DNA of 64,000 nt from Thalassotalea piscium (GTDB lineage: Bacteria; Pseudomonadota; Gammaproteobacteria; Enterobacterales; Alteromonadaceae): positions 2,170,001 to 2,234,000 of the forward strand of contig NZ_AP027362.1 in assembly GCF_030295935.1 (NCBI RefSeq), written 5' to 3'. The translations under genes and the position numbers were made by a program. Positions 18,372 through 27,281 of this stretch are shown in pieces; position 1 is the first letter of the stretch, and the number at the start of each line of letters is the position of its first letter. The notes under the pieces were generated by a model. That model ran no database searches. It worked only from the letters and a program-made list of their open reading frames with translations, and was not told where the DNA came from.

Positions 18372-18526
18372 ATAACCTCACTTTTTATTATTAGGGTCTG
18401 TTGATCTGCACAGTATCGATTCCACTTACAATACAGTAGCAATTACTGATGCACTATCAAAGTTATTAAGCAATTGAAGATAAATTAACGGTAAAAGCTA
18501 TCGATTGAAGCAGATGCAGAAACAAA

Positions 18527-18550
18527 AAAGGCCAGTAAAAACTGGCCTTT
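18527..18550 (-). terminator. Terminator downstream of slyD, displaced by a repeat
   Basis: The perfect stem AAAGGCCAGT / ACTGGCCTTT with an AAAA loop is followed on the minus strand by TTTTGTTTC. It lies about 190 bases beyond the slyD stop because a 162-bp family B element sits between them, which suggests insertion between the gene and its terminator. Confidence 0.75.
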
Positions 18551-18563
18551 GAAAATAAGTGTT

Positions 18564-18725
18564 ATACCAGTTTCATTAAATAAGTGATCTATTTTATACG
18601 CAGTGAAAACAGTCAAATACAAGGCATTTATTTTCATAACTAGCTGCTCTAATTATAAAATAAATAACGCAGTAGTTGATTGTTTTAACCAGTAGAAATG
18701 ATCACATAATTAGTGAGATTGGTTT
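18564..18725. repeat. Family B element, 162 bp, between slyD and its terminator
   Basis: It starts ATACCAGTTTCATTAAATAA and ends with the complement of the ACCAATCTCACTAATTATGT end (last bases degenerate). Same length as the copy at 5924 but in the opposite orientation, and likewise lacking the middle segment of the long copies. Confidence 0.85.
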
Positions 18726-18740
18726 TACCACATAAAACTT

Positions 18741-19223
18741 TTAGTGATGATGACCACCAACGCCATGTGCGTGACCATGCTCTATTTCTTCTTCTGTGGC
18801 ATCTCTAACATCAACAACATCTAAGTCAAACGTTAACACTTTTCCTGCCAAAGGTGGGTTGATATCAACAGTTACCATAAAGCGTCCCGCTTTAATAATG
18901 GTTACTTGGCGCTGGCCTTGCTCTGTATTAATTACCGCAGTCATACCCGGTTTCCACTTAGTTGCGCCCATTAAATGTTTAACAGGTACACGTTGAACTG
19001 CATCTTCTTGGCGTTCACCATAAGCATCTTCAGGTTGTAATGTTACCGAAAATTTATCGCCGGCAGCTTTTTCTGCTAAGGCTTTTTCTACACCAACAAT
19101 CATATTTTTATGACCATGCAAATATGCTAATGGCTCACTTTCGTAGGAATTTTCTATTTCTGTACCTGCTTCATCTTTTAGCCTGTAATGAAATTGCACT
19201 ACTTTGTTATCTGTAATTTTCAT
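18741..19223 (-). CDS. slyD: FKBP-type peptidyl-prolyl isomerase SlyD
   Basis: The 160-residue protein begins MKITDNKVVQFHYRLKDEAG and contains the FKBP part split by an insert-in-flap domain (EDAYGERQEDAVQRVPVKHL) and ends with a short histidine-rich tail (HGHAHGVGGHHH). SlyD is a cytosolic prolyl isomerase and chaperone whose tail binds nickel, helping hydrogenase maturation in E. coli. The tail here is much shorter than in E. coli SlyD (196 residues) and has no cysteines, so metal storage capacity should be lower. A family B element lies 16 bases past its stop. Confidence 0.93.
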   Translation of the reverse strand: MKITDNKVVQFHYRLKDEAGTEIENSYESEPLAYLHGHKNMIVGVEKALAEKAAGDKFSVTLQPEDAYGERQEDAVQRVPVKHLMGATKWKPGMTAVINTEQGQRQVTIIKAGRFMVTVDINPPLAGKVLTFDLDVVDVRDATEEEIEHGHAHGVGGHHH

Positions 19224-19313
19224 TAAATATCCAATTTACTTGTCTATAAGTGGTTAATGCGGCAAGTTTAGCAAAGATGTTATCACTGCCAAAGTAATTA
19301 ATGGCTACTGTGC

Positions 19314-19429
19314 GTTTTTCTACGGCATTTTCACTTATTTATGGGGAATAACCCCATTACATAAGTTCAGCCTTGTATAATCACCCAATAAATCGCTGCA
19401 AAAACGTACAGAAAAGAACAACACGCCCT
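19314..19429. repeat. Truncated family C element (right part, about 116 bp)
   Basis: From TTTTTCTACGGCATTTTCAC to ACAACACGCCCT it matches 22736-22851 with only scattered differences. The left half and left inverted end are absent. It lies 13 bases before the end of the decayed EamA transporter gene. Confidence 0.8.
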
Positions 19430-19442
19430 AGTAGAATTACGC

Positions 19443-20358
19443 CTAAAGTAATAAAATAACGACACTCGCAATAATTAACGCCATACCTAACATATTCCAT
19501 CGCAGTAATTTTTTCTTTAAAAATTCGATCGGTTAAAAACAAGGTGAAAAAAACTCAATTTGACCAAGCGCTTTAACGCAAGCCGCATTTTGATAACTTG
19601 CCCCTGTAAACCAACCAATTGACCCCAGCACACTCGTAATACCAATAAATAAGCACAAACGCCAATGGATGAACATCAGTAATAATTGTTTTTTGTCTTG
19701 AAACCAAACATAAACCACTGAAATTAAAGATTGTACGGTGATCATAAAAACTAAAGTTACCGCAGCACTAACCATTAAGTCGATATTAAGCGCTAAGCTA
19801 GACTGTCGAATAAGCAATGTTGTTATTGCTAATGCTAAACCAGAGACTAAGCCAAAACCAGCACCTGGGTTTTGCAATAAATCTTTTGTAGTAAACTTGA
19901 CCTTTGATAAAATAATAACGCCGACAACGCCAATAACAACCGACAACCGACAACCAGCCTAAAAAGCTCATTGAAACTGAAAAAACTAAAGCCGCCACAA
20001 TTGCCACTTGAATTGCTTCTGTTTTCGCTAAACTTGTTGCCACCGCAAAGTTTCCATATTTAAACGCTGCCACTAAACACGCTATGCCTATAATCTGCAT
20101 AACACAGGCAATTAGCGCATATTGTAAAAATTGAGGATTAAGTTCAGGAATAGATTGTTGACGATACTCCAATAAAAATACTAAATAGAGCACTGCAAAA
20201 GGCAATGCATATAAATAACGTACGCCCGTTGTTGCCATGGCATTTAAATGCACTGATAACTTTTTTTGACCAGCGGTACGTACGGCCTGCATAAAAGCAG
20301 CAAGCAAGGTAAATCCAATCCAAATTTCCAATGAGCGTCTAGTATGTGCAGTTAACAT
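19443..20358 (-). pseudogene. EamA/DMT-family transporter, broken by three frameshifts
   Basis: Ten-helix drug/metabolite transporter remnants, N-terminal half from 20358 (LEIWIGFTLLAAFMQAVRTA...), C-terminal half in other frames. Lesion one is a perfect 7-bp tandem duplication (CGACAAC at 19941-19947 and 19948-19954): deleting one unit restores WLSVVIGVVGVIILSK. Lesion two is a missing base in the A7 run 19547-19553: with eight it reads QIEFFFTLFLTDRIFKEKIT. Lesion three is an extra base near 19488: without it the tail reads EYVGMALIIASVVILL, ending at the TAG 19443-19445. EamA proteins move small metabolites across the inner membrane; no function is expected here. Confidence 0.88.
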
Positions 20359-20449
20359 TAAACAGCTATTAAATAATAATGAGCCGATAGGGAATAATAT
20401 TTTAGTTTATTAACTGTGGGCTAAATAAACTACGCCCCAAATTTTTTGA

Positions 20450-21508
20450 TTATACTGTTTCATCTAAATGAGGACGTAATATTACTTTACCATCACTTTT
20501 GTGAACCGCGTAATGATCTATCGCTTTTGCAAAACCAGAAAAACCAACCGATGCATAAATATCAGTTTTAAACACGCCAGAAGCAAAGAGCTTTTGAACT
20601 TTATTGCTTAATGCTAGCACCTGCCAAGGTTTAGCTTTTCCTATGTATGTAGCTAACCAAAAACCTTCAATTTTAATATCTCTGAAAATAACATCTGCAA
20701 CCGAAAATCGACCACCGATAGGATCATGTGTATCGGTTAATCGACCATAAACTATTGCAGTTGAACCTTTTGGCATACCTTTTAACGTTCTTGGTGTATC
20801 GTCAGCTGCAACGGCATCAAGTAAAACAGTTGCATTAATCGCTGTTGCTAAGGCGTTAAGTTTTTCGTCGAAGTCTTCATCAACAGTATTTAACACATGA
20901 TCAGCACCAAGCTCCGTTAGTACATCAACATTAGTCTGGCTTCTTACTGTCGCAATTGTTTTTATCCCCACTAATTTTGCGTAACGAATAGCACCTTTAC
21001 CTACTTGGCTTGCTGCCGCATTTATAACAATAGACTTAGCGCCCAACGCTTGTGCTCGTTCAACCATACATACTGATGTACAAGGGTTTACAATTAAAGT
21101 TGCAGCTTGCTCATCAGAAATTTCTTTTCTCACTGGTAAACAAAAGTTAGCTTTTGTTATTGCATATTTTGCCCAGACACCATCTATACCTGGTTGTGCA
21201 GAAATGGCAACTCGCTTTCCTGTTAACCATTTACCATAAAAACCAGCATTAGCGTCAATAACAATTCCTACCCCTTCAAAGCCACAGTAAGCATTGTTTT
21301 GTGGAGCTAAACCATATTTACCTAATAAATAAACAAGATCCGAAGGGTTTACAGGGCTAGCTAACATTTTTATCAATACTTGGCCTATTTGTAATGGCGG
21401 TATTTCTTTCTCTATTAAATTAAGACGCTGCGAAGAGGTTAAACTTTCATCTTCACTAAGTACTAGCGCAAAGCCTTTATTGTTAACTGTCAATTGTTGT
21501 TGTGTCAT
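20450..21508 (-). CDS. Zinc-independent alcohol-dehydrogenase-like NADPH reductase (MDR superfamily)
   Basis: The 352-residue protein has the GroES-like N-terminal domain (LASPVNPSDLVYLLGKYGL, about 50-70) and a Rossmann domain with NAAASQVGKGAIRYAKLVGIKTIATVRS near 172-199. The structural and catalytic zinc cysteine clusters are absent. This places it with quinone reductases and mitochondrial-type enoyl-ACP/CoA reductases (MECR-like), which use NADPH to reduce activated double bonds. The exact substrate is unknown. It lies between the decayed transporter and fdhD, all on the minus strand, with about 90 bases on each side, so co-transcription is possible but not shown. Confidence 0.85.
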   Translation of the reverse strand: MTQQQLTVNNKGFALVLSEDESLTSSQRLNLIEKEIPPLQIGQVLIKMLASPVNPSDLVYLLGKYGLAPQNNAYCGFEGVGIVIDANAGFYGKWLTGKRVAISAQPGIDGVWAKYAITKANFCLPVRKEISDEQAATLIVNPCTSVCMVERAQALGAKSIVINAAASQVGKGAIRYAKLVGIKTIATVRSQTNVDVLTELGADHVLNTVDEDFDEKLNALATAINATVLLDAVAADDTPRTLKGMPKGSTAIVYGRLTDTHDPIGGRFSVADVIFRDIKIEGFWLATYIGKAKPWQVLALSNKVQKLFASGVFKTDIYASVGFSGFAKAIDHYAVHKSDGKVILRPHLDETV

Positions 21509-21597
21509 ATTATTTGGTCATATTATTGTTTTGTTGTATTGCTTGATAATGAATACAATAGCGGCTTATTTAGGTTTCATCGTGATAGCAGCAATAG

Positions 21598-22449
21598 TTA
21601 TTTATCGTCAGACTTTAGCCGCCACTCTCCATGGTAAACATTAAAACTATCAGCTTTTAAAAAAGCAATTAAGGTTAAATTGAAACGTTTGGCTGCTTTT
21701 ATTGCAAGCCCTGAAGGCGCACCTAAAGCCACAAGAACAGGAATACCCGCAACTAATACTTTTTGAATCATTTCAAAGCTTACTCTGCTTGAAATAACAA
21801 CGTAACTTTCACTGTAATTAAAAGCAGTATTGGTAAGTGCTATTTGGCCAATTAATTTATCTAATGCATTATGACGACCTATATCTTCTTTAATTTCAAT
21901 CATGTGGCCGTTTTGATCAAATAACGCGGCACTATGTGCTCCTCCAGTTATTTTTTGTAAATATTGCTCTTTTAGTAAAGCATTTTCAGCCGTAAATATA
22001 AATCGCTTATTAAGCCAATGTCTATTTGAAGGTAGTCGCGTTAGTACTTTCATTTCAAGTGATTGAAGCGATGTGTTACCACAGAGGCCACAACTACTAT
22101 ACGCTGGCTGGTATTTATTAATTGACTTTAAGCTTGCCTTGCGAGAGCTGTCTAATTCAACTTCCCAGCTATTGCTTTGATTGTTTTCATCATTCTCTGG
22201 CATTAACTTAATCATTTGAGTTGTATCTGTAATAACGCCATCTGCTAATAACAATCCGGTAATATGTGCTGATTCATCACCCGGCGTTCTCATTGTTACT
22301 GTATAAATTAAGGAGTCTAAAATGACTCCTTTAGATATAAATGTCAGTTTTATTTGCAAAGGTTGCTCACAGATCACCTTATCACTGTCTAAAGTGTTGG
22401 AATTTAGTGTGTGTACCTTTTTATTGACTTGCTCAATGTTTTTTTTCAA
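21598..22449 (-). CDS. fdhD: Formate dehydrogenase accessory sulfurtransferase FdhD
   Basis: The 283-residue cytosolic protein passes sulfur from IscS to the molybdenum cofactor of formate dehydrogenases. Visible are the CxxC in YSSCGLCGNTSL (about 116-119), the segment FTAENALLKEQYLQKITGGAHSAALF, the GRHNALDKLIG motif and the C-terminal SRVSFEMIQKVLVAGIPVLVALGAPSGLAI. All family landmarks are present. No formate dehydrogenase gene lies in the window; client enzymes must be elsewhere. A family C element sits directly upstream, between this gene and the small gene at 22918. Confidence 0.95.
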   Translation of the reverse strand: MKKNIEQVNKKVHTLNSNTLDSDKVICEQPLQIKLTFISKGVILDSLIYTVTMRTPGDESAHITGLLLADGVITDTTQMIKLMPENDENNQSNSWEVELDSSRKASLKSINKYQPAYSSCGLCGNTSLQSLEMKVLTRLPSNRHWLNKRFIFTAENALLKEQYLQKITGGAHSAALFDQNGHMIEIKEDIGRHNALDKLIGQIALTNTAFNYSESYVVISSRVSFEMIQKVLVAGIPVLVALGAPSGLAIKAAKRFNLTLIAFLKADSFNVYHGEWRLKSDDK

Positions 22450-22492
22450 AAAAGACTCTTTAAAGGGTTAAATAATTACATAAAAGTTAACT

Positions 22493-22851
22493 AGGGCGTG
22501 TTGATCTTTCGAGTACAAATTTTGTACGAATTAAACATGATTTAATTGAGGCGTAGCGAATAAAGTGTAGTATTCTACATAAATGAGCTAGACAGCTTCC
22601 GCGTCCTGCTCACGCTAAGTACCTACTTCCGTGTAGGCACAGCTTCCGCGTCCTGCTCACGCTAAGTACCTACTTCCGTGTAGGCAACGAAAAGTAAATC
22701 ATGTTTAAACGTATCCGTAGGACAGCTCCTCTTTGGTTTTTCTACGGCGTTTTCACTTATTTATGGGGAACAACCCCATTACATAAGTTCAGCCTTGTAT
22801 AAACACCAAATAAATCGCTGCAAAAATGTACAGCAAAGATCAACACGCCCT
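22493..22851. repeat. Family C terminal-inverted-repeat element, 359 bp, full copy
   Basis: The left end AGGGCGTGTTGATCTTTCG and the right end GCAAAGATCAACACGCCCT are near-perfect inverted repeats bounded by T and A. The interior has no open gene, includes a tandem 47-bp duplication (22592-22685) and a right part shared with 19314-19429. It occupies nearly all of the 468-base gap between fdhD and the next gene, leaving about 40 bases before the fdhD start. Confidence 0.85.
22592..22685. repeat. Perfect 47-bp tandem duplication inside the family C element
   Basis: Units 22592-22638 and 22639-22685 are identical. Each begins ACAGCTTCCGCGTCC and ends with the small palindrome CCTACTTCCGTGTAGG. 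They are GC-richer than the surroundings. Identity suggests a recent duplication by slippage or recombination. Confidence 0.9.
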
Positions 22852-22917
22852 AACTATTTATATTAATTTCGACTTTGCGCTATAATAACAACCAATAGTA
22901 AGCGCAAGGAAGCTATC

Positions 22918-23103
22918 ATGAAAAACATTCCAACCTCATTAATCAATACTTGGTTATTTCTCATTAAAAGTGAAGACCCCAAATTAACTAAGTCAAAAGC
23001 ACTCGCTGCTAAGCATATTAAACAAAACTTTGGCAATAGTGAATTAGCTCATTTATATATTGAGCAGTTAAAAGACAAAACGATAGAAATTATTCTTATC
23101 TAG
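22918..23103 (+). CDS. Small hypothetical protein, 61 residues
   Basis: Not recognised. A well-placed AAGGAAG ribosome site lies 6 bases before the ATG, and the predicted protein (starts MKNIPTSLINTWLFLIKSED, ends IEIILI) is a small, mixed-charge helical protein with no signal peptide, cysteines or clear membrane helix. It is the only gene between the family C element and the GST gene 48 bases downstream, with which it may be co-transcribed. The good start site is the main support that it is real. Confidence 0.55.
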   Translation: MKNIPTSLINTWLFLIKSEDPKLTKSKALAAKHIKQNFGNSELAHLYIEQLKDKTIEIILI

Positions 23104-23151
23104 CGTTATTTTATGGCATAATCGTGTTATATTTTATCTCTACTTAGCAAA

Positions 23152-23940
23152 ATGCTTACTTTATTTACACATTTTAATGCCGTTTGTGGTCAAAAAGTAC
23201 AATTGATGCTCGATGAGTTGTCATTAGCATATACGGTTTACCCAGTTAACTTAAGAGACAGTGAACAACATAGCGCTTGGTTTTTAAAGCTCAATCCTAA
23301 TGGTCAAGTTCCTGTGCTACTAGATGGCGATCTTCCAATATGTGAATCAACAGAAATTTGCACATACCTAGATAGTAAATTTAACAATAGGACACATTTC
23401 TCTGATCTCGAGCACCAAAGCGACACAGCTAAAGAGTGGTTGCATTTTATTGACCATGAAATACACACCGCATGCAGTTTACTCAGTTGGTGTATTGCAA
23501 TTCGCCCTGAAATGTTGAAGAAAACTGAACTTCAGATAAAGCAGCATTTAAATGCAATTCCTTGTGAGAAACAACAGCACGATAGAACAAAAGCCCTTAA
23601 ACTTGGTTTGAACTTACCCGAACTTTCGTCTGCACTATCAACCTTTAAAGTACTTTTAACTAAAATGGCTCGTCTTCTAGCGCAGAATAATTATATATTG
23701 AGTGATAACGTTAGTATCTTAGATATTGTTACTCTCCCTTACATTGAGCGTTTAACTTTACTATCTTTTACGCCAATGTGGCAGGAATATCCCGAAATTT
23801 GCCAATGGCATCAAAGAATGACAAAACTCAAAGGCTATCAAATTTGCTTTCATGAAAGCTATCCTCCTGGCTTTAAGCAACGCTGGTTAGGTTATGGTGA
23901 AATAGCCAAAGAAAAACTACTCAACTTAAAACGCAGTTAA
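23152..23940 (+). CDS. Glutathione S-transferase family protein
   Basis: The 262-residue protein has an N-terminal thioredoxin-like GST domain (TLFTHFNAVCGQKVQLML, then the cis-proline loop NPNGQVPVLLDG and the glutathione-binding ESTEICTYLD at about 66-75) and an all-helical C-terminal domain (about 95-240). It probably conjugates or reduces small electrophiles with glutathione in the cytosol. It is somewhat longer than usual bacterial GSTs (about 210), with extra C-terminal residues ending GYGEIAKEKLLNLKRS. The next-but-one gene product, GFA-like, belongs to a family also linked to glutathione chemistry. Confidence 0.85.
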   Translation: MLTLFTHFNAVCGQKVQLMLDELSLAYTVYPVNLRDSEQHSAWFLKLNPNGQVPVLLDGDLPICESTEICTYLDSKFNNRTHFSDLEHQSDTAKEWLHFIDHEIHTACSLLSWCIAIRPEMLKKTELQIKQHLNAIPCEKQQHDRTKALKLGLNLPELSSALSTFKVLLTKMARLLAQNNYILSDNVSILDIVTLPYIERLTLLSFTPMWQEYPEICQWHQRMTKLKGYQICFHESYPPGFKQRWLGYGEIAKEKLLNLKRS

Positions 23941-24107
23941 TTTAATATTAAAACAACAAATCCCTCTAAAACCTAAATATTAACCACAAAGATAAAACTA
24001 AACACGTGCATAAAGAGCATATTCAGAATATAATTCACACAGTTCAACTCGGTGTTACTTAAAGCATTGTTAGCATTACACCATATAAAATAGGGTTACT
24101 TAGCGTT

Positions 24108-24515
24108 ATGTACCATGGCAAATGTTTGTGTGGCGAAGTTAACGTCATCATCAAAGGTAAGATCAGTGATATTATTCACTGTCATTGTTCGCTATGTAGA
24201 AAAAATAGCGGTACTGCTTTTGCTACAAATGGTTTCATCAATACCGCTGACTTTACTATTGTCTCAGGCAAGGATAATTTAACGACATTTTCTTTCAAAC
24301 CTGGTCGAAATAGACACTTTTGTCGTACATGTGGCTCTCCTATTTATAGTTCGAATGACCAAGACCCCACCCGCCTAAGAATTAGGTTAGGCGTAATTGA
24401 TTCAAAGATTAGTGAGCGTCCGCTTTCTCATAATTTTGTCGCATCGAAAGCGACTTGGGAAGACTTAGATGCAAACTTACCAAAGTATGATACCTTTGAA
24501 CCGAGTCGAAAGTAA
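24108..24515 (+). CDS. GFA family (glutathione-dependent formaldehyde-activating-like) zinc protein
   Basis: The 135-residue protein has the family zinc-ligand layout: CLCG at 6-9, HCHCSLCRK near 24-32 with C-x-x-C, and HFCRTCGSPIYS near 70-80. GFA-like proteins fold as a small mss4-like domain binding structural zinc. Despite the family name most members have no proven formaldehyde activity. It stands alone, with 167 bases to the GST gene and 70 to the next gene; no promoter or terminator is obvious. Confidence 0.88.
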   Translation: MYHGKCLCGEVNVIIKGKISDIIHCHCSLCRKNSGTAFATNGFINTADFTIVSGKDNLTTFSFKPGRNRHFCRTCGSPIYSSNDQDPTRLRIRLGVIDSKISERPLSHNFVASKATWEDLDANLPKYDTFEPSRK

Positions 24516-24585
24516 GCATTTATACTGCTCAATAAATTAACAAAGCAACTGTTAAAACACTTAGCGATACATTAGTTAATTATAT

Positions 24586-25116
24586 ATGTCTGATTTTTTA
24601 ATATCTCAAATTTTAGTTACCATAACTCTTATTATAGAGTTCTTTGCAATGCAGTTAAAAAATAAAAATTATATTTTGGCAGCACTCTCTGTTAGTTGTT
24701 TTTTTAATGGAATTCATTATTTATTGCTTGACCAACCTACTGCAGGTCTTATTTTTTTATTTTCGAGTATTCGCTTTTTAGTATCTATTAAGTGGAAGTT
24801 TCAATGGGTATCTATAGCATCGCTATGTATTAGCTTAGTTATTACTATTACAACCTATATTGGCCTTTTAAGCATTATCGGCTTTGTTGCAACCGTTTTT
24901 GTTACTGTTGGATCTTTTAGCCATAACGATAAATTTTTGCGTTTAATGATGATAGCTGGGGGTACATTATGGTTTGTCCACAACCTTATATTGTGGACAC
25001 CTGTTGGTATATTAGTTGAGGCTATTTTTGTCAGTAGTAGCTTTATTGGTTACTATCGCTACTATTTAACGAACAAGCCAATTAAGCCTTTGCCTCCAAC
25101 CTATAAAGATAATTAA
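24586..25116 (+). CDS. YgjV-like inner-membrane protein
   Basis: The 176-residue protein has about five to six hydrophobic helices and matches the YgjV family pattern: an N-terminal IIEFFAMQLKNKNYILAALS, LLLDQPTAGLIFLFSSIRFLVS, and a C-terminal GTLWFVHNLILWTPVGILVE. YgjV proteins are small inner-membrane proteins without a known role. It lies between the GFA gene and a family B element in the spacer before pgi. Confidence 0.75.
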   Translation: MSDFLISQILVTITLIIEFFAMQLKNKNYILAALSVSCFFNGIHYLLLDQPTAGLIFLFSSIRFLVSIKWKFQWVSIASLCISLVITITTYIGLLSIIGFVATVFVTVGSFSHNDKFLRLMMIAGGTLWFVHNLILWTPVGILVEAIFVSSSFIGYYRYYLTNKPIKPLPPTYKDN

Positions 25117-25284
25117 ACTAAATACAGTAATTATTTTAAAATAGAGTTTCAGACACCTCATTATTTGACTGTTTATGCTAATTACGAGCATTTATAACTA
25201 ATTTGTTCTTTGCAAATCAGAGTAAAATATGAGTATAGTTGTTTTATTATCAACACCTTGTAAAAGCTACGGCGCAAGGTAGTA

Positions 25285-25492
25285 ATTCCCGTTTCATTAA
25301 CTAGGTGATCTATTTTATAGGCAAGAAGAACAGTCAAATACAAGGTGTTTTTATAACGAGTTATTCAGGGCAGTTATGCTCCAGCGTTGTCCACATAGGC
25401 TGCATCCTTGTAGCGATAATTATTAAATAAAATACGCAGTAGTTGGTTGTTTTAGCTAGTAAGAATGATCACATAGTGAGTGAGATTGGTAT
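25285..25492. repeat. Family B element, 208 bp, upstream of pgi
   Basis: It runs from a degenerate left end (ATTCCCGTTTCATTAACTAG) to the conserved right end GAGTGAGATTGGTAT. It contains the middle segment of the long type with GCTCCAGCGTTGTCCACATA and a hairpin-prone CTGCATCCTTGTAGC. It is the most diverged of the long copies. It ends 28 bases before the pgi ATG, so the pgi promoter must lie within or before it. Confidence 0.8.
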
Positions 25493-25519
25493 GAATTAGC
25501 ATAGGAAATAGGGTTAACT

Positions 25520-27163
25520 ATGACATCCAGAACCACACTTTCTAGTTGGCATGCATTAATTGAACACGCCAAAGAAATGAAAAAACAACATATGAACGAC
25601 TTGTTTGCCGCAGACAAGCATCGTTTTGATAAATTTTCGATAACGCTGCCTGCTTTTTTACTCGACTATTCTAAAAACTTAATCACCGAAGAAACCTTTA
25701 ATAAATTAATTACGCTTGCGAAAGATTGTGAGCTTGAGCAATGGCGAGAGAAAATGCTTCGCGGTGAACATATTAATAGAACTGAAGATAGAGCCGTACT
25801 TCATACTGCGTTAAGAAATCGTAGCTTAACCACTATGGTAGTTGAAGGCAAAAATGTGACTGAGCAAGTAGAAAGCGCACTGATAAAGATGAAAGCCTTT
25901 AGTGAACAAGTTCGACAAGGACAATGGTTAGGCTATTCAGGCAAGCGTATTACCGATATTGTTAGTATTGGTGTTGGTGGTTCGAATTTAGGCCCGCAAA
26001 TGGTCACAGAAGCGTTAAAACAGTACAGTGATCAAAGCTTAAATGTGCATTACGTATCAAATGTTGATGGTACACAAATAGCGAATGTACTCCGCCCATT
26101 AAACCCCGAAAATGTCATGTTTATTATTTCAAGTAAAACATTTACAACAACTGAAACAATGACCAACGCTAGAACAGCCGTAAAATGGCTAACTTCTGCA
26201 TCGTTTGACGATAAAGCAATCGCTAAACATTTTGTAGCCGTTAGCGCTAACAAAGAAAATGCGATGGCATTTGGTATTGATGAAGAAAACATCTTCGATA
26301 TGTGGGACTGGGTTGGAGGACGTTTTTCTTTATGGTCTGCTATAGGCTTACCAATTGCCTTAGACCTAGGCTTCGAGAAGTTTATTGAGCTGCTTGAAGG
26401 TGCACACGAAATGGATATGCATTTTACTAATACGCCGCTTGAAGATAATGCACCAGTAATTTTAGCGCTACTTAGCGTTTGGAACTGCACTTTTTTAGGT
26501 GCGCAATCACAAGCAATTTTACCTTACGATCAATCGTTGCATATGCTGTCAGCCTATATGCAACAAGCCGAAATGGAAAGCAACGGTAAATCAGTATCGT
26601 GGGATGGTATTGAAATTGACTACCCTACTGTACCTACAATTTGGGGTGAGGTTGGAATAAATGGCCAGCATGCATTTTATCAATACTTACACCAAAGTAA
26701 TAATGTGGTACCTGCCGACTTTATCGGCTCAGTAGAAAGTGTAACGCCGGTACAAGGGCATCATCAAACATTAATTGCCAACTACTTTGCTCAAACCCAA
26801 GCATTAATGCAAGGGGTAAATGAAGAACAAGTACGAGCAGATCTAAAAGCAAAAGGACGTCAACCAGATTATATTGATAATGTTGCCCCCCATAAGGTAC
26901 ATAAGGGTAACCGTCCGACCAACAGTATTTTAATGAAACGTATTTCACCTCGCTCTATCGGTAGTTTAATTGCCCTTTATGAGCACAAAATATTTGTGCA
27001 AGGCATTATTTTGCAGATCTGTTCGTTTGATCAATGGGGAGTTGAACTAGGTAAAAGCCTAGCCCATGATATTGAAAAAGAATTAGAATCTACTGAAACT
27101 AATCCCTCATTAGATAGCTCTACAGCTGGATTAATTAATTTTTATAAAGCAAATTTAAGTTAA
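25520..27163 (+). CDS. pgi: Glucose-6-phosphate isomerase
   Basis: A 547-residue cytosolic enzyme (E. coli 549) converting glucose 6-phosphate to fructose 6-phosphate. It has the two sugar-isomerase domains, the signature IVSIGVGGSNLGPQMVTEAL near 150-169, SSKTFTTTETMTN, the DWVGGRFSLWSAIGLP signature near 263-278, the catalytic Glu in AQQ...EMESNGKSV and the His of GQHAFYQYLHQ. It is a single gene, with a family B element ending 28 bases upstream and the hydroxyproline operon convergent downstream. Confidence 0.98.
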   Translation: MTSRTTLSSWHALIEHAKEMKKQHMNDLFAADKHRFDKFSITLPAFLLDYSKNLITEETFNKLITLAKDCELEQWREKMLRGEHINRTEDRAVLHTALRNRSLTTMVVEGKNVTEQVESALIKMKAFSEQVRQGQWLGYSGKRITDIVSIGVGGSNLGPQMVTEALKQYSDQSLNVHYVSNVDGTQIANVLRPLNPENVMFIISSKTFTTTETMTNARTAVKWLTSASFDDKAIAKHFVAVSANKENAMAFGIDEENIFDMWDWVGGRFSLWSAIGLPIALDLGFEKFIELLEGAHEMDMHFTNTPLEDNAPVILALLSVWNCTFLGAQSQAILPYDQSLHMLSAYMQQAEMESNGKSVSWDGIEIDYPTVPTIWGEVGINGQHAFYQYLHQSNNVVPADFIGSVESVTPVQGHHQTLIANYFAQTQALMQGVNEEQVRADLKAKGRQPDYIDNVAPHKVHKGNRPTNSILMKRISPRSIGSLIALYEHKIFVQGIILQICSFDQWGVELGKSLAHDIEKELESTETNPSLDSSTAGLINFYKANLS

Positions 27164-27281
27164 TAAGCTGTCATTAATTGTTATGCATTATTCGCTGTAT
27201 TAGGTTAGGTTACTAATACAGCGAAGCACGAACACTGCAACTTGTACTTCGCTTTAGTATCAACTAGCTTAGCCAAGCGTT

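Noticed and set aside
22592-22685. CRISPR-like array
   Set aside because: Only two adjacent identical 47-bp units without spacers; this is a tandem duplication inside a repeat element.
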